DNA of 64,000 nt from Sphingomonadales bacterium (lineage in GTDB: Bacteria; Pseudomonadota; Alphaproteobacteria; SMXS01): contig JALHLV010000009.1 of assembly GCA_022844405.1 (NCBI GenBank), positions 67,001 to 131,000 of the forward strand. Direction: 5' to 3'. The notes beneath the pieces were generated by a model, which did no database searches, was not told the DNA's origin, and was given only the letters and a program-made list of their open reading frames with translations. Positions 49,652 to 57,586 of the stretch are shown in pieces. Made by a program: the position numbers and the translations under genes. Numbering within the stretch: position 1 is the first letter of the stretch; every line of letters begins with the position of its first letter.

Positions 49652-50638
49652 ATGAAATACACCCGTCTGGGATCGACCGGCATGCGCGTGTCGCGGCTGT
49701 GCCTGGGCACCATGTCCTACGGCGATCCGGCGCAGCGCGCCTGGGTGCTGGACGAGACGGCGGCGCGGCCGTTCTACGAGAAGGCGATCGAGGCCGGCAT
49801 CAACTTCTTCGACACCGCCGACGTCTACTGCAACGGCGTCACCGAAGAAATCCTGGGCCGGGCGATCAGGGATCTGGTGCCCGACCGCGAGGACGTGGTC
49901 ATCGCCACCAAGTGCTTCGGCGGCACCCACAACGGCAAGCTCAACCGCCACGGCCTGTCGCGCAAGAACATCATGGCGTCGTGCGACGCGTCGCTCAAGC
50001 GCATGGGGCTCGATTACATCGACCTCTACCAGATCCACCGCTTCGACTACAAAACCCCCATGGAAGAGACCATGGAGGCGCTGAGCGACCTGGTGCGCGC
50101 CGGCAAGGTGCGCTATCTGGGCGCCTCGTCCATGTTCGCGTGGCAGTTCGGCGAGTACCTGAGTCTCGCGGAAAAGAACGGCTGGGCGAAGTTCGTCTCC
50201 ATGCAGAACCACTACAATCTGGTCTACCGCGAGGAAGAGCGGGAAATGATCCCGCTGTGCGCGGCCAAGGGCGTCGGCCTGATCCCGTGGAGCCCGCTGG
50301 CGCGCGGCTTCCTGGCCGGCAACCGGCACCGCCAGGGCGGCGGCGAGACCGCGCGCGCGACCTCGGACGACTTCGCCACCCAGCTTTACTATGCCGATGA
50401 CGACTTCAAGGTGGCCGACCGGAACGTGGAAGTGGCGGGCCGCCTGGGCGTCAAGCCGATGCAGGTGGCGCTGGCCTGGATCCTGTCGAAACCGGCGGTT
50501 TCGGCGCCCATTATAGGTGCTACGAAACTGGAGCATCTCGACGATGCAATTGCCGCGCTTGATCTGACCCTTGTAGAATCCGATATAAAATCATTGGAAG
50601 AGCCCTATCGCCCGCACGCGATCCTGGGCCACGCATGA
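49652..50638 (+). CDS. Aldo/keto reductase
   Basis: A 328-residue TIM-barrel oxidoreductase. FFDTADVY contains the catalytic Asp and Tyr, ATKCFGG the Lys, and YQIHRFD the His. SPLARGFLAG, and IIGATKLEHLDDAIAALDLTL near the end, are typical of the large AKR group including YhdN/ketoreductase types that use NADPH. It reduces an aldehyde or ketone; substrate unknown. The stop overlaps the hspQ start by four bases. Confidence 0.92.
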   Translation: MKYTRLGSTGMRVSRLCLGTMSYGDPAQRAWVLDETAARPFYEKAIEAGINFFDTADVYCNGVTEEILGRAIRDLVPDREDVVIATKCFGGTHNGKLNRHGLSRKNIMASCDASLKRMGLDYIDLYQIHRFDYKTPMEETMEALSDLVRAGKVRYLGASSMFAWQFGEYLSLAEKNGWAKFVSMQNHYNLVYREEEREMIPLCAAKGVGLIPWSPLARGFLAGNRHRQGGGETARATSDDFATQLYYADDDFKVADRNVEVAGRLGVKPMQVALAWILSKPAVSAPIIGATKLEHLDDAIAALDLTLVESDIKSLEEPYRPHAILGHA

Positions 50639-50976
50639 GGAACGCCGTGTTACAGCGTGAGGCGAAGTACCGGATCGGCCAGGTGGTGAAGCATCGCTTC
50701 TACCCGTTCCGGGGCGTGATCTTCGATATCGACGCCACCTTCAGCAACACCGAGGAATGGTGGCAGTCGATCCCCGAGCACATGCGCCCGGCGAAGGACC
50801 AGCCCTATTACCATCTGCTGGCCGAGAACGACGAGAGCACCTACATCGCCTATGTCTCGCAGCAGAACCTGCTGCCCGACGAGTCCGGCGAACCGGTGCA
50901 CCATCCGCAGGTGACCGAGATGTTCGCCGAGATGGAAAACGGCTCCTACGAGCCAATCCACACCCAGACGCACTAA
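50635..50976 (+). CDS. hspQ: Heat shock protein HspQ
   Basis: A 113-residue protein. AKYRIGQVVKHRFYPFRGVIFDIDATFSNTEEWW and PYYHLLAENDESTYIAYVSQQNLLPD are the hallmark of the HspQ/YccV hemimethylated-DNA-binding family, which in enterobacteria promotes degradation of selected proteins by Lon. The ATG lies within the last codons of the aldo/keto reductase (ATGA). At its 3' end its TAA shares bases with the TAG of the minus-strand DCC gene. Confidence 0.9.
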   Translation: MRNAVLQREAKYRIGQVVKHRFYPFRGVIFDIDATFSNTEEWWQSIPEHMRPAKDQPYYHLLAENDESTYIAYVSQQNLLPDESGEPVHHPQVTEMFAEMENGSYEPIHTQTH

Positions 50977-51386
50977 CCGATAAACCTGCCCCGCTGTTCG
51001 GCGGTTGGGATCAGGCAGGTATCTCGTTTTCCGAATATCTGATAACGGTTTCGGGCTATCCGGTCATACAGGGCATCACGCCAATGCCGTGGCAGCACAC
51101 GGATTACGCTTGCGATGCGCCAGGGCCAGTCCAGATGCCGCGCAAGTTTTATAACCGCATCGGACTTCTCCCAGACTCGCCGATCCTCATAAAAGGCGAA
51201 AGTGTCGAAACCGTCGAGCGGCAGGCCGAGGCGTTGCAGCATCTCCTGCCCCGGCACAGACTGCATGGTGCAGACGGAAACATCACGCGAGTGTCGAACA
51301 ACAAACAGCGCCGAGCCACTGCACAGCGCGCAAATGCCATCAAAGAGCATCAGGGGTGGTTCCCCGTCTGTATGCCCGGGAACCAA
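50973..51386 (-). CDS. DCC-family thiol-disulphide oxidoreductase-like protein
   Basis: A 137-residue protein of the DUF393/DCC family. LMLFDGICALCSGSALFVV holds the DGxCxLC motif near the start, and the middle and C-terminal parts (DAVIKLARHLDWPWRIASVIRVLP, WRDALYDRIARNRYQIFG) match the family. It is assumed to be a small redox protein. The start is TTG at 51386, one base after the SnoaL stop; an ATG at 51350 with GGGGA is a fair alternative. It overlaps hspQ tail to tail by four bases. Confidence 0.85.
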   Translation of the reverse strand: MVPGHTDGEPPLMLFDGICALCSGSALFVVRHSRDVSVCTMQSVPGQEMLQRLGLPLDGFDTFAFYEDRRVWEKSDAVIKLARHLDWPWRIASVIRVLPRHWRDALYDRIARNRYQIFGKRDTCLIPTAEQRGRFIG

Positions 51387-51387
51387 T

Positions 51388-51765
51388 TTAGTCCGGCGCC
51401 GGAACCGGGCCGCCCGCGTGGTGGTGGGCGAGCCGCCAGGTGCCCGCTTCGCGCACGAACACGTTGGTCGCCAGCAAGCAGGCCGACTGCATCAGCTCGT
51501 AGCAGAGCACGATCGCCGTATCGCCGTGGACGATGGCCGACGGATGGACGCATTCGATCCGCGGCCGTCCGGGATGGGCGAGGATGCCGCGCCAGCTCTG
51601 GAGCACCGGTTCGCGGCCTTCCAGCTTGGGCCAGCCGGGATGCAGGCAGGTGACATCCGCGTCATGGGCCCAGATGGCCTCCATCGCGGCCACGTCCGCG
51701 GCGGCGAACGCGTCATAGAACGCCTCGTTGGCCGATATCACCGTTTCCTGATCGCCAAGCGCCAT
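51388..51765 (-). CDS. SnoaL-like (DUF4440-type) protein
   Basis: A 125-residue NTF2-fold protein: EAFYDAFAAADVAAMEAIWAHDADVTCLHPGWPKLEGREPVLQSW, then strands PRIECVHPS, TAIVLCYEL and TNVFVREAGTWRLAHHHAG. Members of this type often act on or bind small organic ligands; no reaction is assigned. It leads a two-gene unit with the DCC protein and is divergent from the carboxyltransferase gene. Confidence 0.82.
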   Translation of the reverse strand: MALGDQETVISANEAFYDAFAAADVAAMEAIWAHDADVTCLHPGWPKLEGREPVLQSWRGILAHPGRPRIECVHPSAIVHGDTAIVLCYELMQSACLLATNVFVREAGTWRLAHHHAGGPVPAPD

Positions 51766-51835
51766 TCCGGGAGTGTGCGGTTGCCCGCCCGGCAACGTCA
51801 AGTTTACAGTCCCGGTGTACTTGAAGGATGAGCGG

Positions 51836-53386
51836 ATGAGCTGGAAGGACGAGGCGGAGCAGATCCGCAAAAGGCGCGAGCTGGCCAAGGGTCTGGGCGG
51901 ACCCGACGGCATCGCCCGCCAGCATGCCAAGGGCCGACTGACCATCCGCGAGCGCATCGCCGGACTGGTGGACGGCGGCAGCTTCGAGGAGCAAGGCGAG
52001 ACCGCCGGGCAGGCCGAGCTGGACGACGACGGCAACCTGACCGGCTTCCAGCCCGCCAACTACATCCTCGGCTTCGGCAAGCTGGACGGCCGCCGGGTCA
52101 TCGTCGGCGGCGAGGATTTCACCCTGCGCGGCGGCTCGCCAAACGCGGCGGGCCTGCGCAAGAGCGTGTTCGCCGAGGACATGGCGATCCGTTACCGGGT
52201 GCCGCTGGTGCGCTTCCTCGAAGGCGGCGGCGGCAGCGTTTCAGGCGCCAGCGGCAAGGGCCTGTCGTTTTCGCCGGTGTATGACCGGCCGCGCTTCAAG
52301 TCGCTGGCCGACGCCATGGCGATCGTGCCGGTGGCCGCCGCGGCCTGCGGACCGGTCGCCGGCTTTCCGGCGGCGCGCCTCGCCGCCTCGCATTTTTCGG
52401 TGATGGTCAAGGACACGGCCCAGGTGCTTGTCGCGGGACCCGCGGTGGTCGAACGGGCGCTCGGCGTGTCCATGACCAAGGAACAGTTGGGCGGCCACCA
52501 GGTGCACCTGAAGAACGGCACCGTCGACAATCTGGCGAAGGACGAGGCGGATGCCTTCGCCCAGGTCCGCCGCTTCCTGTCCTACATGCCTCAGAACGTC
52601 TGGGAGCTGCCGCCGGTCGTGAAAACCGGCGACGATCCCGCCCGCGCCGACGAGGCGCTGCTCGAGATCATCCCGCGCGACCGGCGCAAACCCTATGACG
52701 GCCGCAAGCTGGTCGAGCATGTCGTCGATCTCGGCAGCTTCTTCGAGCTGGGCCGCCGCTTTGGGCCGGGCCAGATCGTCGGCCTCGCCCGGCTCGACGG
52801 CAGGCCGGTCGGCGTGATCGCCGCCGACTGCCGGTTCGCGGCCGGCGCCATGACCGCGCACGGCTCGCAGAAGGTGCGCCGCTTCGTCGATCTGTGCGAC
52901 ACGTTCCACCTGCCGATCCTCAGCGTCGTCGACGAGCCCGGCTTCATGATCGGCCCCGACGCCGAGCAGGCCGGCACCATCCGCTACGGCACCGCGCTGG
53001 TGCTGGCGGTGATGCAGAGCCGGGTGCCGTGGGTGTCGGTCGTCGTCCGCAAGAGCTTCGGCGTGGCCGCCGCCGCCCATTACGGGCCGGACGGCCTGGT
53101 GCTGGCGTGGCCGTCGGCGGAAATGGGCGCTCTGCCCGTCGAGGGCGGCGTCGCCGTCGCCTTCGCCCGCCAGCTTGCCGAGGCCGACGACCCGGACGCG
53201 CTGCGCGCGGAACTGGAAGCCAGGATGGCCGCCGCCAACGGCGCCTTCCCGCGCGGCGAACAGTTCAACGTCCACGAATTGATCGACCCGCGCGAGACGC
53301 GGGCGCGGTTATGTGCGTGGCTGGAGTGGGTTGCGCCGCTGCTGGAGGCGCAGAAGGGGCCGACGGGGTATTCCATCCGGCCGTGA
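51836..53386 (+). CDS. Acyl-CoA carboxylase carboxyltransferase (beta) subunit
   Basis: A 516-residue biotin-dependent carboxyltransferase: an N-half crotonase-like domain (RLTIRERIAGLVDGGSFEE, EGGGGSVSGASG) and a C-half domain (FRPF-type region, DEPGFMIGPDAEQAGTIRYG, SFGVAAAAHYGPDGLVLAWPSAEMGALPVEGGVAVAF). It transfers CO2 from carboxybiotin to a short or branched acyl-CoA (propionyl, methylcrotonyl or geranyl type). The partner biotin carboxylase/carrier subunit is not in the window, which is unusual, so it must be supplied from another locus. AAGGA precedes the ATG. Confidence 0.9.
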   Translation: MSWKDEAEQIRKRRELAKGLGGPDGIARQHAKGRLTIRERIAGLVDGGSFEEQGETAGQAELDDDGNLTGFQPANYILGFGKLDGRRVIVGGEDFTLRGGSPNAAGLRKSVFAEDMAIRYRVPLVRFLEGGGGSVSGASGKGLSFSPVYDRPRFKSLADAMAIVPVAAAACGPVAGFPAARLAASHFSVMVKDTAQVLVAGPAVVERALGVSMTKEQLGGHQVHLKNGTVDNLAKDEADAFAQVRRFLSYMPQNVWELPPVVKTGDDPARADEALLEIIPRDRRKPYDGRKLVEHVVDLGSFFELGRRFGPGQIVGLARLDGRPVGVIAADCRFAAGAMTAHGSQKVRRFVDLCDTFHLPILSVVDEPGFMIGPDAEQAGTIRYGTALVLAVMQSRVPWVSVVVRKSFGVAAAAHYGPDGLVLAWPSAEMGALPVEGGVAVAFARQLAEADDPDALRAELEARMAAANGAFPRGEQFNVHELIDPRETRARLCAWLEWVAPLLEAQKGPTGYSIRP

Positions 53387-53405
53387 TCCGTCACGCGGAA
53401 ACACA

Positions 53406-53517
53406 CCCCTCACCCTAACCCTCTCCCACAAGGGGAGAGGGGATTTATGAAGCAGAACCAGCGGTTTACCCTTCTCCCCTTGTGGGAGAAGGTGCCGCGA
53501 AGCGGCGGATGAGGGGT
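53406..53517. repeat. Intergenic palindromic repeat, copy C
   Basis: Arms CCCTCTCCCACAAGGGGAGAGGG and CTTCTCCCCTTGTGGGAGAAG, in the opposite orientation to copy A, occupy most of the space between the convergent carboxyltransferase and hydrolase genes. It may double as a bidirectional terminator. Confidence 0.85.
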
Positions 53518-53531
53518 CGCCGCGAAGCGGC

Positions 53532-54449
53532 TCACCCGCCCCGGTTCGGCCGCGAATGCCGCCACTCCGCCAGCAGCGCGCGCAGCGCCGCCACGAACGG
53601 TAGCGGCTGGTCGAGAAACAGGTGGTGGTCGGCCTCGGGGATCGCGACGAACGGCACCGAGCTGTCCAGCACCTCGAACATGTAGTCGGCGATCTCCTGG
53701 GTGAACAGCTGGCTGCGGTCGCCGTACATCACGCCGACGCGGCAGGGAATGCTCTTCAAGGCCTCGCGCATGTCGCCGAAGCGGAACTTGCCGAACAGCT
53801 GGTCGTCGAACTTCCAACTCCAGCCGCCTTCCGACGGCGTCACCGAATGCCGGCCGATATAGTCGACCAGATAGTCGTTGGCGCAGTCCTGCGGCGGCAT
53901 CAACCGGAAACGGCCAAGCGCCGTCTCGAAATCCGGATAGATCTTCTTCGGCCGGATCGGCGCGCGCTTGCGGTCGCGCTGCCACTGGTAGTCAGGCGGT
54001 CGCACCGGCGAATCGACCAGCACCACGCCGGTGAGCTGGCTGCCGATGAGCGTCGTCGCATGGAGGGTGACGAAACCGCCGAAGCTGTGGCCGACGATGA
54101 TCGGCTTGTCGTCGAACCCGGCGTCCTTGCAGACACCCATCAGCTCGGCGGTGAACAGCTCGCCCGAATAGGCGTCGCGCCGGCCGCTGTCGCCCGCGCC
54201 CGACAGGTCGATGGCCGCGACGCTGTAGTGGTCGGTGAAGAACGGCGCCAGGAAGCGCCACCAATGGGCGTGGGCGCCGCCGCCATGGACCAGCAGCAGG
54301 CCAGGCTTGCCCGGCCGCTCCCAGTGCAGATAGTGGATCGGGCATCCCTCGACCTCGACCGTGCGGTCGCGGTACGGGACGGCCAGCGCCTTGCGGAACC
54401 ATTCCGGCGCGCCGGGGTGGACCTGGTCGATCGGTGCTTCCCTGTTCAT
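53532..54449 (-). CDS. Alpha/beta hydrolase
   Basis: A 305-residue alpha/beta hydrolase. VHGGGAHAHWW is the oxyanion loop, VGHSFGG the nucleophile elbow with Ser, VMYGDRSQLFT the Asp region, and EADHHLFLD the His. No signal peptide is present. It may be an esterase, epoxide hydrolase or C-C hydrolase; the motif after Ser does not decide. It is the second of three nearby minus-strand genes (hydrolase - PPOX - hydrolase) likely from separate promoters. Confidence 0.9.
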   Translation of the reverse strand: MNREAPIDQVHPGAPEWFRKALAVPYRDRTVEVEGCPIHYLHWERPGKPGLLLVHGGGAHAHWWRFLAPFFTDHYSVAAIDLSGAGDSGRRDAYSGELFTAELMGVCKDAGFDDKPIIVGHSFGGFVTLHATTLIGSQLTGVVLVDSPVRPPDYQWQRDRKRAPIRPKKIYPDFETALGRFRLMPPQDCANDYLVDYIGRHSVTPSEGGWSWKFDDQLFGKFRFGDMREALKSIPCRVGVMYGDRSQLFTQEIADYMFEVLDSSVPFVAIPEADHHLFLDQPLPFVAALRALLAEWRHSRPNRGG

Positions 54450-54501
54450 GCACGCATCTTCGTCCGCGACGCGGATGCGCGCAAGCGTCCGGGCGCCTCG
54501 C

Positions 54502-54972
54502 TCAGGGTGTCCAAATCCCCGGCGGCTTGCCCTGCCCCAGATCGGCGATGGACCAGGTCTCGATCCGCCACGGCACCAGCTTCAGCGCGCCGTAGGTGGG
54601 ATCGTCGACGCTTTTCCAGAACATGCTGAGGTTGTAGCCATAAGGCTCGGGCGTCGAGCCGAACAGCTTCCACACCCGGTCCTTCTCGGCCAGGTCCTCT
54701 GCCCACTCCGTCTTGCAATCGGCGATGACGTGCTCCATCTGCGGCGTCCAGTAGGACAGCGACACGTAGGGATTGCCTGCCAGATGCTTGGCCTTCAGGC
54801 TCTGGCGCCCGGTGGCGATCCAGCCCTGCGGCTTGCCGTCGGGAAATTCCCAGACCGGGTGCAGGATGCGCGCCCGCATGCGCCCCTTGGTGTCCTGGGT
54901 CGTCACCGACGCCCAGATGACGGTCGAAACCCGCTGCTCGAATGTTTCCCGGATGCTGTCGAACGACGCCAT
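54502..54972 (-). CDS. Pyridoxamine 5'-phosphate oxidase-family flavin protein
   Basis: A 156-residue split-beta-barrel protein. VIWASVTTQDTKGRMRARILHPVWEF, GWIATGRQSLKAKHLAGNPYVSLSYW and YGALKLVPWRIETWS give the flavin-binding fold of the PNPOx-like group. It probably binds FMN, F420 or haem; this relative is usually annotated as a general stress-like protein. It does not have the residues needed to be called a true PdxH. Substrate unknown. Confidence 0.82.
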   Translation of the reverse strand: MASFDSIRETFEQRVSTVIWASVTTQDTKGRMRARILHPVWEFPDGKPQGWIATGRQSLKAKHLAGNPYVSLSYWTPQMEHVIADCKTEWAEDLAEKDRVWKLFGSTPEPYGYNLSMFWKSVDDPTYGALKLVPWRIETWSIADLGQGKPPGIWTP

Positions 54973-55047
54973 GAAATTCTCCCTGAGTTACCAGCGAGAA
55001 ACATAACAGATGGAGGTGTCGCGCATCCACCAAGATGAAGAGAGGGG

Positions 55048-55944
55048 TCAACCCGCGATCTCGCGGATCGCGTCCCGCACCAGCTCCGGGCGCTCCATGG
55101 GCAGGAAATGCGTGGTGCCCGGGACCAGCTCGAGGGTCCAGCCGGGCTGGCGTTCGCGGATCAGGTCGGCCACGCCTTCGCGGAGTGTGGAGCCATGCTC
55201 GGCATGGAGCACGCGCACCGGGCAGCGCACCCGGCCCAGCACCCGCCAGAACGGTTGCCCGGCCGAGGCGAAAGTGGCGGCCTCCCAGGCCGGCGCGCAG
55301 GACAGCGTGACTTCCCCGTTGGGCAGGTCGCGGCTGCCGCCGTCGATGTAGTCGCGCAGCACCTGGTCGGGCCATGTGGCGAAGGCGCCGCGGCCCTTGT
55401 AGGCGTCGAACATCATCTGCCTTGTGCCGAACACGGCGCGGCGGCGCGCCGCTCCTTGCGCCAGCGGATTGGGCGGCGACCGTCCGAAACGGCGCGCGGC
55501 CGCCAGCAGCCGCGATGCCTCGGGATGCATCAGCACCGGGTCGACCATCACCAGCCCGCGCGCGGCGTCGGGACGCTTCGCGGCGGCCAGCATGGCAACC
55601 CGGCCGCCCATGGAATGGCCCGACAGGAACGTCGGTTCGCCGAGCACGTCCAGACAGGCGACGAGGTCGTCGCGGAACGTGTCCCACGTCTGCAACCCGT
55701 CCGGCTCCGCGTCCGCCGTCGACAGCCCGTGGCCGCGCTGGTCGAGCGCGACGATGCGGAAGCTTTCGGCGAGCGGCCCGAGCAATTCGCGGTAGGTACC
55801 GGCATTGAAGCCGGTCGCGTGGGCGAACACCAGCAGCGGCCTCGCAGGATCGCCATCCCAGCGCAGTGCCGAGAACGAGCCGCGCCCCGGCAGGTCGATG
55901 GTCTGCCGCACCGGATCGGGACCGCTAGAGGTACGCTGGAGCAT
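55048..55944 (-). CDS. Alpha/beta hydrolase
   Basis: A 298-residue soluble alpha/beta hydrolase. FAHATGFN forms the oxyanion loop, DQRGHGLS follows, SGHSMGGRVA contains the nucleophile Ser, and GTTHFLPMERPELV the His. The overall pattern recalls esterases and 3-oxoadipate enol-lactonase-like enzymes, with a cap region from about 145 to 210. Not linked by overlap to its neighbours, apart from a dubious short frame upstream. Confidence 0.9.
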   Translation of the reverse strand: MLQRTSSGPDPVRQTIDLPGRGSFSALRWDGDPARPLLVFAHATGFNAGTYRELLGPLAESFRIVALDQRGHGLSTADAEPDGLQTWDTFRDDLVACLDVLGEPTFLSGHSMGGRVAMLAAAKRPDAARGLVMVDPVLMHPEASRLLAAARRFGRSPPNPLAQGAARRRAVFGTRQMMFDAYKGRGAFATWPDQVLRDYIDGGSRDLPNGEVTLSCAPAWEAATFASAGQPFWRVLGRVRCPVRVLHAEHGSTLREGVADLIRERQPGWTLELVPGTTHFLPMERPELVRDAIREIAG

Positions 55945-56254
55945 CCTGGATATCCTTGCTGTCGCCGTAAGCCAACATGAGCGCCGCGGCTCCCCGCGCC
56001 TGCTCCGAACCGGCGAAGATGATCGTCATGATAGCGGTGAGGGGCATGCGGGGGAACATGCCGGTGATCGGGCCGATGGTCGAGACAAAGTTCAACGGGA
56101 AGACGGAAGGCGCTGCCACGGACCGGCCGGCGCCCCCGGTCAACGCCCCACAATCGGCGTGACAACCCAACCGGCTGGCTGCCATATACGGCCACGCCTG
56201 CCTGCCGGAGCCTGTGTGACCCACCCCCACATCCCCGATCCCGCCGAGAATTCC
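55945..56254. other. Divergent intergenic region, no firm feature
   Basis: The stretch between the minus-strand hydrolase and the plus-strand DMT transporter gene. A 101-codon minus-strand frame crosses it (55925-56230) but has no ribosome site or recognisable domain. I see no repeat; promoters for both genes should lie here. Confidence 0.5.
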
Positions 56255-57124
56255 ATGCGCGGCATCATGCTGATGATGGCGGCGTTCGTGACGTTCTCGT
56301 GCATGGACACGATCTCCAAGCTGCTGGGTTCCATGGGTTATCCCGCGGTGTTCATCACCTGGGGCCGGCTGCTGTCGCAGATCGTGCTGTTGCTGCCGCT
56401 GGTGGTGATGCAGGGCGGCGTTTCAGTGCTGAAAACGCGCCATCCGGGCAGCCAGTTCCTGCGCGGGCTGGGCATGCTGGTGGCGGGCGTGTTCTTCATC
56501 TCGGGACTGCACTTCCTGCCGCTCGCGACCATGACGGCGATCAATTTCGTCGGCCCGTTCGTGGTCACCATCCTGTCGATCGTCTTCCTGAAGGAGAAGG
56601 TCGGCAAGCATCGCTGGATCGCCATCCTGGTCGGCTTCGCCGGCGCGCTGGTGATCATCCGGCCGGGCGGCGACAGCTTCCACTGGGCGTCGCTGTTCGC
56701 GGTCGCGGGCGCCTGCGGCTGGTCGGTGGCGGTGATCACCACGCGGCTGGTGCAGCGCGACGATTCGACCCTGACCACGCTGATGCTGACGGCCATCGTC
56801 GGCTTCATCGGCTGCTCGCTGATGCTGCCGTTCTTCTGGGTGACGCCGACGCTCGCGGCCGTCGGCCTGCTCGTCGCCATGTCGATCGGCGGCACCGCCG
56901 GCCAGTTCCTGATGATCCGGGCGCTGCGCTATGCCGGCGCGTCGGTGCTGGCGCCGTTCGCCTACAGCCAGATCATCTGGTCGACGGCGCTGGGCTACCT
57001 GTTCTGGCGCGAGTTCCCCGACGAATGGACGTGGCTCGGCGCGGCGATCATCGTCGCCTGCGGCCTCTATGTCTGGTACCGCGAGCGGATGCTGTCCATG
57101 CCCGGATACCGCAAGGTCGGATAA
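56255..57124 (+). CDS. DMT-superfamily (EamA-type) transporter
   Basis: A 289-residue inner-membrane protein with about ten helices in two EamA repeats: MRGIMLMMAAFVTFSCMDTISKLL (TM1) and AINFVGPFVVTILSIVFLKEKVGKHRW in the first half; LTTLMLTAIVGFIGCSLM and FAYSQIIWSTALGYLFWREFPDEWTWLGAAIIVACGLYVWYRER in the second. It probably exports or imports a small metabolite. ATG 56255 with a GAGAA site is chosen; a GTG at 56216 would add 13 residues but its GGAG is too close. Confidence 0.9.
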   Translation: MRGIMLMMAAFVTFSCMDTISKLLGSMGYPAVFITWGRLLSQIVLLLPLVVMQGGVSVLKTRHPGSQFLRGLGMLVAGVFFISGLHFLPLATMTAINFVGPFVVTILSIVFLKEKVGKHRWIAILVGFAGALVIIRPGGDSFHWASLFAVAGACGWSVAVITTRLVQRDDSTLTTLMLTAIVGFIGCSLMLPFFWVTPTLAAVGLLVAMSIGGTAGQFLMIRALRYAGASVLAPFAYSQIIWSTALGYLFWREFPDEWTWLGAAIIVACGLYVWYRERMLSMPGYRKVG

Positions 57125-57127
57125 GGC

Positions 57128-57421
57128 CTACCCTGCATCCTCCAGAATGACGTTGTTGAGGATCACCTTGCCCTTTCGGATCTCCTTGGCCCTGGCGTAT
57201 TCGGGCGAGTCCCAGAACGCCCTGAACGCCTCGCGGGACGGCCAGCGCAGGACGATGGTCTGGAATCCCGCCGGCCAGTCGCCCTCGACGATCTCCGGCG
57301 CCGCGCTCATTGCCACGTACTCGCCGCCATACTGCTTCACCAGCGGACCGGCGATGGCGCCGTAAGGCTCGAGGAACGACGGGTCCAGGACTTTCATGTT
57401 GGCGACGACATAGATGCTCAT
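57128..57421 (-). CDS. DUF1330 protein
   Basis: A 97-residue alpha+beta ferredoxin-like protein. SIYVVANMKVLDPSFLEPYGAIAGPLVKQYGGEYVA, GDWPAGFQTIVLRWPSREAFRAFWDSPEYARAKEIR and KVILNNVILEDA match the DUF1330 pattern of small dimeric proteins. No enzymatic role is known. Start at ATG 57421; frames continuing upstream run into a repeat. Convergent with the transporter, three bases apart. Confidence 0.88.
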   Translation of the reverse strand: MSIYVVANMKVLDPSFLEPYGAIAGPLVKQYGGEYVAMSAAPEIVEGDWPAGFQTIVLRWPSREAFRAFWDSPEYARAKEIRKGKVILNNVILEDAG

Positions 57422-57466
57422 CGATCGGACTCCCAATCTGCTCGCTGCAAAGCCAAATTTTCGCCG

Positions 57467-57533
57467 TGTCCCTGAGCCTGTCGAAGGGCGTTGCAAAGGT
57501 GTTCGTGCAGGCCCTTCGACAGGCTCAGGGACA
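57467..57533. repeat. 23-bp inverted repeat with the CCTGTCGAAGGGC core
   Basis: Two perfect inverted arms (57467-57489 and 57511-57533) enclose 21 bases. The core CCTGAGCCTGTCGAAGG is a widely dispersed repeat in alphaproteobacterial and other GC-rich genomes. It lies between the DUF1330 start and the flavoprotein stop and would form a stable hairpin. Confidence 0.85.
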
Positions 57534-57586
57534 TGGATAGGATTACTCCCGCACGAGCAGGTTACCAGCCTGGTCGCGTACCGGGC

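Noticed and set aside
55925-56230. A 101-residue minus-strand protein overlapping the hydrolase start
   Set aside because: No ribosome-binding site, no recognisable domain and mixed composition. A shorter version from about 56059 is possible but unsupported.
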